DNA of 64,000 bases from Amaurobius ferox (taxonomy: Eukaryota > Arthropoda > Arachnida > Araneae > Amaurobiidae), in assembly GCA_951213105.1 (NCBI GenBank), contig OX578145.1:13212707-13276706 (forward strand). Reading direction: 5' to 3'. This document shows, piece after piece, positions 52,252 through 62,751 of this stretch. The notes beneath the pieces are model-generated. The model was not told the origin of the DNA and searched no databases. It was given only the letters and a program-made list of their open reading frames with translations. Every line of letters starts with the position of its first letter. The first letter of the stretch is position 1. Made by a program: the position numbers and the translations under genes.

Positions 52252-54548
52252 CTAAAGTGGCGACACCGGACGTGATACCTACAGCTCTTGTAAGTATAGA
52301 TGTATCTACACCCCCATTCGGGGTACCTGCTCAACTAAAGCGGTACACCTGGACGTGAATGGATGCAACTCGTACTGATGTAACTCGTCCTGATACAGCT
52401 GATCCTTCACATGGTCTTTTCCAATTCTCCGGGGCGGTGACCTGGCGTGGAAGGATGCGACTCGTTCCGATGCAGCTGACCCCTCACAGTAACTTTTCCA
52501 ATTCTCCAAAGAGGTACATACGTTCCAATCCTTCTGACTTAACTCGCCCCCTCACTAAAGTGGAAGACCCGGACGTGAGTGGCGACAGCTCGTTCTGATG
52601 TAACAACTCGCCCCACACCAAAAGTGAACTGGACGTGGAGATATACGACTAGCTTGTATCCTGCTCTGTCTGTGACCAGAAATGGCTCGTTCTGATGTCT
52701 GTTCAACTGTAGTGGACCAAGTTTCATGCGGTTTTTTTTACATGAGATATTGTTTTACATGCTGTTGGGATATGTAGGCTGGTATTTTAAGTATGAGATA
52801 CATAGGTTCAATCCGCGTTTTTTGAAATGGAATGTGGATATTGAGCGCTTGCCAGGTTAGAAATTGTAGATATTGAAACTTAGGGTTTTTTAATATTGTT
52901 ACAATTGGCATAATTAGTGTATTACCTTATTTTTAAATCTTTTTAATAGGCCTCGTTTAATCCCAGATTGTGTGTGTGCATGAGTATTTTTACATGTTAT
53001 ATACAAATATGTAATTTCTTGATGGTTTACAATTATCTGTCATTTTTTCATGTTCACGTGTGCTCTGAGGCTGTCGTAATGTGTATGCTAGTAAACAGGT
53101 TGTAAAGCCGGAATTAGCGTTTTTTTGCATTGGCCTTGGAATCGTGTTGAACTTAATTTTTTATAAGTACTTCTGAATGGAGAGTTTATGTCAGTTCGGT
53201 AGATATGCTAAGTAAAAGCGTAGCCATGTAAGAGTTCAGTTTCAGCGGGAAACGCAACCGGAACAGGCGAATTTTTGTAGGGTAGCTTTTAAATCACAGG
53301 TACTGAATTTTATTCGGTTGTAGATACATGTATCCTCAAATGCTTTCGTGATTTCATTGTAAAGTTCCTGGCATTTCATTTTAAAGTTTCCATGGTTTAA
53401 ATGATGCTGAGCTTAGTGAAAGCGCATGGCTTACCTTATGATGTAAAGACTACCGGCTCGGGTTCAGCGTATACTTAGTGTTTGTCCATATATACTGCTG
53501 TAATTTCGAACATTTCGAGAGATAGTTCGGAGTTGAAAGTAATCGGGACAGTAAGGGCTGAGTTAAAAAATGCAATCCGTGAGCTGAGTTCCATTTCTAA
53601 GTCGAAAACTATTCGCTCCGATCGGGCAATTTCAGACGCAGAAGGAATAGGTCTTCGTCAGGTTCGCGTACTGCTGTTTCTTGAAAGCCTTGTCTTACGG
53701 ACTGCCCTGTGTAATTTAACTTTGTGTACGGCTAATGGATCTGGATTAAAACATTCGGCAGAATTTGGTTAGATTTACATTTCGGAAATTGGGATTTAAT
53801 TGCTGATCTTGTGATGCTCTTTTTGATGCGGATTCTCTAGGCATGTTCGAGTTTTTTTTGGTCGATTTCAAGAACCGGTGTATCTTGCATACTCAAATAA
53901 AGTAGTTTACGCGTGGTTCGTTTTTTTTTTGATCGGCTGAAGACTTATCGTTGACTAGGGGAATATATCGGTGCAATTCCAAAATTTTCGATCTTTCCAT
54001 AGGTGTTTGGCTCCAATCTTCAAAGGCGTAGGAACACAGATTGATTTCGTTATGCGTTTTGAGTTATACTACTGGTCCGTTGTTTTTTAGACTTAGGAGG
54101 TTTGATCCAGTGAAATTAATGCCATTAGCAAATGAATTTAAGGGTGTTATCGTGAGCTGGATTTTTTCTTTGACAGTATTATGTTTTTTGTCATCGATGC
54201 TTTGAGAGTCGAGACAGAAAAATATTTGCTGTTGGGTACCCTTGTCAGAAGCAAGCATAATATGATAAAATACTTGTCATAGTAACAGGATCAGGTGTTT
54301 TTTAGAAACGCTTACAGGTCTTGACTTGCGTCTCATGTCTTTCACTGCCTGTAATAATTCCGTGTTTCTGCATCTACTCGTGTGATTAGATTCTTCATTT
54401 CAGTTACATGAAGTGTGTGGTGGATAACGGGGCAGGTGTATTTTGGAAACTCCCAGTTCTGGCGGCCATGGATTATCTAGGTCTGGCCGGTCGTCTAAGC
54501 CTATAATTCATTTTTAGGCTCGGGCGGTATTTTCCTAGGGGGAAATAC
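52252..54548 (+). other. Internal region of the LTR element, no coding capacity
   Basis: The first 400 bases after the LTR contain several imperfect units around AAAGTGG.GACC.GGACGTGA ... CTCGTTCTGATG (52250, 52345, 52440, 52555, 52620). The primer-binding-site context has therefore been amplified. The rest has no Gag, protease, RT or integrase motif. The frame at 53482-53772 is unassigned and probably chance. Confidence 0.6.
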
Positions 54549-54915
54549 TGTGGTGCCACCGTTCCTGCGGGATTGCACAGAGTCTGCTGACCTGTGAATG
54601 CCCCAATGCGCATGTTCACAATTGGTTATATAAGACTCTGCAACCGCCACAACTTCAGCTTCGTAGTTACGGTGCCCGGCGCCTTGCCGGCTCCGCTTCC
54701 TTACTCAACATAAGCATGCATTGATTAGGACAACTTACGCTGTAACCTTTTTAAGTACAGCATGTAAAGTACCTGTATCGTTGTGTTTAAGTTTGGATTA
54801 TTAAATGTTAAGTTTCTAATGTGTCGAGTGTTCTTGTACGAATAGCTGTAGTTTACAACCAACGTAACCTATAACAAATAAAGTAGTGACCTAAAGCCCA
54901 TTCCGGGGTACTTCA
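54549..54915 (+). repeat. LTR copy 2
   Basis: Starts TGTGGTGCCACCGTTCCTGC directly after the polypurine tract and matches copy 1 to the end. A second copy of the primer-binding-site segment (from 54922) follows it, which is not expected for a simple 3' LTR. Confidence 0.75.
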
Positions 54916-55083
54916 CTAAAGTGGCGACACCGGACGTGATACCTACAGCTCTTGTAAGTATAGATGTATCTACACCCCTGTTCGGGGTACCTGCTCAACT
55001 AAGTCGGAATGAGAAAGTTGAGTAGAGACATGTGGTGCCACCGTTCCTGCGGGACTGCACAGACTCTGCTGACCTGTGAATCC

Positions 55084-56401
55084 ACAAAGTATTTTATTAC
55101 ACTTCGTCACTTGAACTGTGACTTTATATGGACTTTAGAACTACAAGTATTATGTAGATCATAATTATTCAAATCTGAAAGAATAATAATACAATAAATT
55201 GCCTTTTGAAATAATTCTTTGTCTATTCTGGCTATAAGATAGATTAACTTACCGGACAGTCAAGCATTTTACTTACAACTTTAAAATAACAAGATGAACC
55301 ACTCCTTTACTTTGAAGTAAAGAATACAACATAAATTGCTATGGAAATGAAATAATAAATTCATGATCAGTTTAGCAATACCTGCATTAGTTACGTCGGT
55401 GCAAACATGCCAAGAGCTGAATGGCAAATTAGAACCACGTGGAAGCATGTACATGACAACGTTTAATGTATTTATCTTTTCCGTTTTTACTGTTCTACAC
55501 TCATGTTTTACTTTTCTTCGCTTTAGTTTTTTATTTTGTATGTAGTTTAATTTCTCTTTTGATGATTTCAAGTCTCGTATATTTATAAAGATTCTTTATA
55601 CAGATATATTTAAGTAATGTTCTTCCACGTAAAGTTAATTACTTTTGATGATCGTTATAAAGAAATAATCTTTCGTGTTTAAGATACAATCCACTGCGCT
55701 TTTCTATTTTATTTACCCAGAAACTGCCGTTGTTTTCATGACTTCTAATTTTTGAGGTTTTTTTTATAATTTTCAATTTTCATATTTTTGAAAACTGTAA
55801 ATTATCTGTAAAGTTTTGTCTGTGAATTAAATCTGACCGACCTGTGTATCAAATGTGAAGCTTCTGTGACATCTGAAAGTATATTTTTATGCTCTAAAAG
55901 AAAGTTTAATGCTCAGGAGTACACCTCAGAGCAATTATATCGGCTTCCAAAACCCCACTACGGGTTTCCTTTTGGCCGATGCCGATTGCACAGCTGGAAA
56001 GACAACATACAAACAGACGAACATAAGGAGTATAGTATATATGCTTATTAATATAAAATTATTCAACTGAAGTAGCAATTCACGTTGTTTAATTTGTCAA
56101 TGTATATTAGTGCTACACAATATATGCAATGTTGCTATTTATTTAAATCACCACATTATACTGAATCCAATCGAAGCGCTACATCCACTATTCTTGAATG
56201 AAATTGTGTTTAATGCACAACGTGATAGATGCTCATACAATGAGTTTGGTGTCGGTGATATTGAATGATGGATTGGACAGTTAATCAAGTAAGAATATTC
56301 CCCAGAGTAAAAGAGGATAATTAATTGCAGAATTCATGTATTCGATGGCAATGTGCTGCATATAATTTCTTGCATTGTTTTGCGCTTTATGAATATAATA
56401 C
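55084..56401. other. No gene seen
   Basis: AT-rich. A frame on each strand around 55281-55571 has no recognisable domain. No repeats of note. Confidence 0.5.
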
Positions 56402-58912
56402 ACCTGTCCCCGATTTACACGGAAGATAGGTTCTGCACAAAACCGTGTAAATTGAAATCTTGGATTTTGCTAAGTAAAATCGTGTAAAACGGAAATAACC
56501 CCAAAATGTGCATGATTCAGTCATTTATTTAAGTAAAACAAAAGTAAGACATCTTAGAAAACTTAAAATTATACTTAGTTTATAAAACAACAAACATATA
56601 AATGTAGTAATATAACATATTTAATTTATTTTACATTAGGAACAAAGAACAAAAAAATAAAAAGACCCTTAAAAATTAATTATAAGTTTAATCACTGTCA
56701 TCACTTTCATGTACTATCAGTCTTTTCTTTCTGATAGGTATGAACACTTTCATCACTTGAGCTTTCTTGATGCGATTCTGGCTCAATGGTTGACGAATTA
56801 GGCAAGATCTTGGGTTGACAAGACTTTGTCATGAAATCAGTAATTAACAATTGCGTAGGTTTTTTTGCTAAATCTTTATAGACCTCTTCATATTGATTTA
56901 AGTATTTACGAAGGTCTCGCTGGAATCGGAGAGCTCGATCAACATTTGTGTCATATTGTAAGAAATGGTTGCCCAATTTTCTTCCCAAATCAAGTCCTAC
57001 GCTTATGATTCTTGCTGTGAACGCATCTGGTTCAGATTGCTCTTCATCAGAATCATTGTCTTCATCATGTTTGTTTGTTTCACGAATCATGTTAATTAAA
57101 TCATCTTCATTCAATTCTTCATCAGCCATTATTTCTTCAATATCTGCCTGAGCTAAATCTTCAAAACCTTCTCCTCCTATAGTATGGGCCAACTCAGTGA
57201 TCTGAGAATATTCATACTCTATTGGGGATTTATCATTTCCACTTTCAACAACATCCGGCCATATAGCTTTCCAGCAGGCGTTGATCGTTGATTGTTTGAT
57301 CTGAGTGTATGACAGTCCAACATGTTTAACACAATCGTAAATTGTAAATTTCTTCCAAGCATCCTTCAGAGTAAGAGATTCATCATTCTCCATTTGTTCT
57401 AAGATATACCTGAAAGTTTGCTTGATGTACAGTGCTTTAAAAGTCGAAATTATCCCTTGATCTAACGGCTGTAAAAAGGAAATTGTATTATTTGATAAAA
57501 AAACAACTTTTACATTTTCGTGTTGTAAATCTGGAGGATGACCTGGTGTATTATCAATTAATAGAAGAGCCTTAAAAGGCAATCCCTTTTTAGTTAAATA
57601 ATTTTTGACACCTGGAACAAAGAAGCTATGGAACCATTCATTGAAAGCTATGGCAGTGACTCATGTTTTCTATTAGCCATCCAATAGACGGGAAGGTTTT
57701 TGATATTTATTCCTTTGAATGATCGTGGTGATTTTGATTTGTTAATCACCAATGGTTTCATCATATAATCGCCAGAAGCATTGCAACAGAAAAGAACTGC
57801 TATACGACTTTTCCCTACTTTATGACCACAAGCTGATTTGTGAGCTTTGGTTATAAAGGTTCTTTCTGGCATTTTTTTCCAGAATAATCCGGACTCGTCA
57901 GCATTGTGAACCTGATCAGAAGTGTAGGAGTTAGCGGCAATGATTTCAGCAAGTTTTGCCGGATATTGTTGTGCCGCATCCGAATCAGCAGATGCACTTT
58001 CACTCTCAGATTATGTAAAGAATGTCTTTGTTTGAATCTCTCGAACCAGCCATGGCTTGCGGAAAAAGATACCTTCTTTTCATCGGACGAAGTCGACGGC
58101 GACTGATTCTTAAGTGATTGATAAATCTTCAAAGCTTTATTTGTAACAGCATTGGTATCGATCGGGATTCGCTTTTGAGTTTGGTCTTCTATCCATATCA
58201 CTAAGGCTTTTCCCATATTTTCTATTGTAACATCTATAACATATGAAGTCGTACTCATACTGCTGCAGGTTCCAGCTGCTACACTTTTTCTAATGGAGTC
58301 TTCATTTTTTCTTCTTGTCTTTATTGTGGCTTCATTCATGGAGTAAAATTTAGCAGCATCCGTTACTCTTTCTCTATTACGTAGACGGTCTAATATTTGA
58401 ATTTTAGTTTCTAAAGAAATAACTTTTCTTTTCATTTGATTTTTCTTCAAATCCTTTGACATTATAGAACCTTAACAAATTTACGCAAACTATAAAGACG
58501 CAAGAAAAACTATAAATGTTGAAAACTTACTAGTTTAAAAGATAAACTCACAATAATATAAGCTTTGCTGCTAAAATGTTTCTGCACTATGTACTTGCAT
58601 GAACCAGATAGCTTTACTGTTGTGAAATACATACGGGGATTCCCCTATTATGGGGATTTCCCTATACGGGGATTCCCCTAAATGTATATATTTTACAACA
58701 CCAGGAATCCCCTGTTGTTTTCATCAGTGTTACCAAAGGAATAAAATTCAAAAATATCATCAAATCTTTGTATAGACGTATATGGAGCGAAATATACATT
58801 TTTATCAATTTTTTGAAATCTGTTAATTTATAAACCGTGTAAAAGCGAAATGGTGTAAAACAAGTGCGAAATGACTTTCGAAATGACTTGAATTTTAATC
58901 TTAAAATCAGTA
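56402..58912 (-). mobile_element. Tigger/pogo DNA transposon
   Basis: A decayed Tigger-type transposase is flanked on the left by CCTGTCCCCGATTTACACGG (56403) and by repeated AAAACCGTGTAAA / AAATCGTGTAAAACGG words. Related ACCGTGTAAAAGCGAAATGG words lie on the right (58831-58900). These resemble subterminal repeats of a Tigger element. The exact ends and the expected TA duplication were not resolved. Confidence 0.6.
56707..58462 (-). pseudogene. Tigger-type transposase (CENP-B related), broken
   Basis: The N-terminal CENP-B/pogo-like DNA-binding part reads KRKVISLETKIQILDRL, AAKFYSMNEATIKTRRK and FSASHGWFERFKQRHSL. The DDE catalytic core follows: first Asp in NADESGLFWKK (about 57870-57905), KSRIAVLFCCNASG, second Asp in LLIDNTPGHP (about 57540-57575) and third Asp in LQPLDQGII (about 57460-57485). 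The C-terminus is acidic, with EEIMADEELNEDDL. Frames change near 58000 and near 57655. All three catalytic Asp residues are still encoded. About 580 residues in all, normal for the family. Confidence 0.88.
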
Positions 58913-58981
58913 CAGTGCTTTTGAAATGCAAAATATGTAACAGATAAAAGCAAAAAATGCAGTTTTAAAGTACTCTTTTTA

Positions 58982-59841
58982 CTTTCCTAATATACAATAA
59001 TGTATCAGGAAAGTATTGTGACGGGGTCGAAAATTCGAATTCGAGTTTTCGACGAGAGAGCACGTTTCAAGCATCCCTGATCACGAATTGAACATTTTAA
59101 AAGTGATGTCTGTCTGTGTGTGTGTGTGTGTGTGTGTGTCAGTGAGTCTATGGAGACGATAACTGTCGAACGAATGGGCCGATTCGAACGAAATTTGGTA
59201 CAAAAATTACAATCAGTAAACACTGGAAAGCTATTGTTTTTATACGCAATCGAATGTTCAGAACTCCCCTAAATTTTCGAGTAAAATGTTAAAAAAATCG
59301 TCAAAAAATCAAAACTTCTAATAAAGTTACGCAAATAGACATTTCTTATGTAATTTTTCATTAGAAAACGATTGGCATAAATTTTAGAACGCCAACATGA
59401 ACCATTCTCGAGATATTACACATTTTTCAAAAAAATTATCAAAAAATCATATAAAATAAAAAAAAATATATTTCCTATTGAGAAACATGTTCACTTTTCA
59501 TATGTAATACTATGCGATAAATTTGGAGACATCATTCTCGTGGATCTAACTCGTTCCATTCATGAAAAAAGATTGGCGAGATTTTGGCGACGAATTTGTT
59601 GGAATGTCGCCAACTTGGCGACTTTTTAAAATGCTGTTAAATTAACGAAAAACTCGCCAAATGAAAAAAAAGGACTCTATAACAATGAAAATGACGACTC
59701 ATTGACGAAAATTTAATATCTTGGAAAGAATATAAATATTTACTATAAAAATAATCTATTTTTTTTACTGTAAAAGTAGTAAATTCATTACATTAAGGAA
59801 CATGTATGAGGAAAGCCATGTGCTGCCCACATCAGATATTT
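58982..59841 (+). mobile_element. CTTTCC/(GT)n repeat, full-length plus copy
   Basis: Hairpin start CTTTCCTAATATAC...CAGGAAAG, TATTGTGACGGGGTCGAAAA, GAGTTTTCGACGAG, a (TG)n tract at 59112-59138, CATATGTAATACTATGCGAT, and the end GCCATGTGCTGCCCACATCAG near 59840. Confidence 0.85.
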
Positions 59842-60594
59842 TATTACTTGTATGTAGTGACTTACATGCACGAAATATGTATTTATTAAAATATATGCAA
59901 CTTAAATGTGTGGAAAATATATTTATTAAAATGTATATAACTTAAATGTAGGAAAAACAATGACATACCAAATATGGACTTTATAACTACTTGGAATCTC
60001 GAGTCATTTCCAAAAAATGATTACATTCCTATAGCGAGTCCAAGACGAGCTATACCAAAAAGATTCAAAATCCACAAAGAGTAAAAATATATAACAAAAG
60101 ACAAGAACATTTTAAATTTGGATTTTCTAGCTGCTCTTGTTCTAGCTGCTCCGACTTCCCCAAAACGAGTACATTCCGATGGCAGGCCTAGGACTCTTTA
60201 TTCCGATAAGATTTAACACTTATCGAACTAAAATATACCACAAAAGACAACGATATTTCAAAGTTTATATTCTATGATTATACATTTTTGATTTTGCCCA
60301 TTAACCAAAACATTTCACTTTTATGAGCCATCATTTAATAATGAGAATAAATGGATTAAAAACATATCAAAAAATAAATTTTGTTTTAATAAAATAAGAA
60401 ATGTATACGACTATGTCAAAGAAAATGAAAGTAATTTTGCCTCATAATAATATCTCATTGAAAATTGTTACTAATTTTAATAAATATTATTTGAAGTTTT
60501 TATTGTTTCTTATATTGTTACTTACTTGAAGTTACTTATTTGAATATTATTTAAAGATTTTTTATCTTGTTTCTTATATTGTTACTTATTTAGA
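59842..60594. other. No gene seen
   Basis: AT-rich. The short phrases TTACTTATTTGA / ATTATTTAAAG repeat near 60480-60600. No element is recognised. Confidence 0.45.
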
Positions 60595-61514
60595 GTATAC
60601 TAGCCAAATACTCGTTGAAAATCAACGGTCTCGCAATAAGCAATCCCTGAATAATGTAAATTTTATAATAATTCGCGTTTCACACTTATTCGACAAATCG
60701 AATATTTTGGTGTGCAGAACACCCTAAAGAAGAAAATATTGGGAAATTAAATTTGCGCATTTCTTCCTCTGTTTGTCTTCTGTTTTTTATCAAATGATTG
60801 GCCCATATATCAAATATCAAGCCTCTATCACATTTAAAAGGAAGCGTGCCTCATTTATTCGGAAAATCGAACATCGTGTGCGCACCCCTTAAAGTAGCAA
60901 ATATTGGAAATCTGAAATTTCATACTTTCTACTATATTCTTCTTGCGTGTTTATTCCTTTCGAACTATCTACCCTTACACCAAATTTGATATCTCTATCT
61001 CATTTCGAAGCATGATTTTTCATCAATTCTCTTTTCGAACGTTTCACTCTGGAGCACCCCCTTAAACGAACATTTTTGAAAAACTATATTCTTCTTGCGT
61101 GTTTCCTTCAAATGATTAACCCATATACCAAATTTCAAGCCTCTATCAAATTTTAAAGGAGCGTTTTCTCCTTTATTCTGTAAATCGAACATTTTGGTGT
61201 GCGGCACCCCCTTAAGTAGAAAACATTAGAAATCTGAAATTGCACACTTAACTTCTTTTCGAACGATTTATCCATACACCAAATTTGAAGACTCTATCTC
61301 ATCGCAAAGCATGCTCTCCTATCATTTCACTTTTCGAACGTTTTAGTGTGCGGCACCCCCTCTAAAAAACGTTTTCGAAAAATTCAATTTTTCCAGGGGG
61401 TTTTATCGAACGACCGAGCAGTGTACCAAATTGCAAGTCTCTATCTATTCGGGAAGTGCCTAAAAGAAGCGTGACAGACAGACGGACGGAAACTCGGCAA
61501 TTAGTATATATAGA
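60595..61514 (+). mobile_element. Unclassified repeat with five internal 150-170-bp units
   Basis: Starts TATACTAGCCAAATACTCG and ends with ACAGACAGACGGACGG, GGCAATTAGTATATATAGA. Inside, units beginning near 60688, 60855, 61025, 61174 and 61328 each carry a TC(G/T)AA..CGAA(T/C)(A/G)TTTTGGTGTGCGGCACCCC-type phrase, followed by ACCAAATTTCAAGCCTCTATC-type text. No coding capacity is seen. Confidence 0.6.
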
Positions 61515-62661
61515 TTGTAATATTGATCTGAAGAACTTTCAATATAGGATTTTTATGCCATAAGTTAAATTACATTATGTTTTCCCATTATTATTATTTT
61601 TGTAAAATTTTGTTATATAATGTGTATTTTGAAATTCTTCATTATTGTGTACTGTATATATTTTATGTACTTGGTTGTCAATGTTTTATGTATATGTTTG
61701 TCAATGTAAAAGTTTTTGAAGTCTAAACAAATCCATATGACCAATAATTTATAAACCTCATATCGAGATCTAATGGTGTGAATTGTTACTATGATTGATG
61801 GAACTAGGTCAGTTAGGGTCTCGAAGATTTGAGTCAAAATAACAAATGGCAGATGAAGTTACAGAAAAGGTTACAACTTTCTAATACTTCCTCAAAGAAA
61901 GCAGACATAGAAAAATTAGGCGACTGAAATTGTTTCGAAGATGTATTAAGACTTCTTCCTCGAGCCATAAGTCGTGTCTTCTCTTAACACGAGCTAAGAA
62001 AGAACTGACGCAGTTTCTCCCTAGCTTTTAAGAGAAGACTTTCTGGCATAATTAAGGGAACTCAAAACGCCATAGTAATAATTGCAGTCATCTAATTTTC
62101 TTATACATGCTTTTTAAGGAAGTATTAGGGAGTTATATTCTCACAAGCAGCAGTTTTATTCATTGCGAAATGAAAAGCTGTAAAAAAAATGTGTTTATCA
62201 TGCGCTAACGGAGTTGAAGGAAACAAAAAAAGTCAATCATGTATAAAGCATTGATTACGAAACACTTTCCAACTGAAACACAATTTAATTTAAATATCTC
62301 TAAAATGCGATACATTTCGGGCTGTTACATTTTAAATTATCACAGTAATACAGTAATTTATTATATTTGAAAACTTAAAACTTTATCGAAAAATGAACTT
62401 TATTCAAATGACGTCATCGAAATATAAATCGTTTGGCTTTCTATGTAAAAGCAGTGAATATTTCATTCACATCACTTTTATTCCAGACTCCGGAGCTAAA
62501 TAGTTTTGCGTTAAAAATTCGGCAATTTTTATACAACTCATCTTGCAATCCCTTGTTTACATTTTGCATCCATTAAAATTAGGCTTTGTTGCAGAAATAA
62601 TCAAAGTTGGATGTTCATTTAGACTAAAAATATTGTAATTGCGACGCCACAGAATATAGAC
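61515..62661. other. No gene seen
   Basis: AT-rich. About 61895-62110 has AAGACTTCTTCCTCGAGCC and GAAGACTTTCTGGC phrases without known family. No RNA gene is recognised. Confidence 0.45.
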
Positions 62662-62747
62662 GCACAGAAAATACGCCCGGCCGTCCAAATGGTTGCTCAA
62701 GTCCTAGGATGAGTCGGACGGTCTGGGTCTTCAGCACAGAAAATACG
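62662..62747 (+). mobile_element. Micro-retroposon (58 bp) with perfect 14-bp target duplication
   Basis: GCACAGAAAATACG stands at 62662-62675 and again at 62734-62747. Between them are 58 bases starting CCCGGCCGTCCAAATGG and ending GGACGGTCTGGGTCTTCA. The ends form an 11-base-pair stem with one bulged U: CCCGG with CUGGG, and CCGUCC with GGACGG. This is the cleanest member of the family. Confidence 0.85.
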
Positions 62748-62751
62748 TAAA

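Larger units (their letters stand above)
51852..55083 (+). mobile_element. Non-coding LTR retrotransposon with a third partial LTR
   Basis: Two LTRs in the same orientation (51880 and 54549) enclose about 2.3 kb with no retroviral gene. A primer-binding-site candidate (TGGCGACACCGGACGTGA, 52258-52275) follows the first LTR. A polypurine tract (AGGGGGAAA, 54537-54545) precedes the second. The second LTR continues into the same leader sequence up to 55002. Then the phrase GTCGGAATGAGAAAGT, which also flanks the first LTR, reappears with the first 55 bases of a third LTR. The element is non-autonomous and part of a tandem or recombined array. Confidence 0.75.

Noticed and set aside
53482..53772. 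A 96-residue frame inside the LTR element as a possible Gag
   Set aside because: It has no nucleocapsid, capsid or protease motif, and composition is like the surrounding non-coding DNA.
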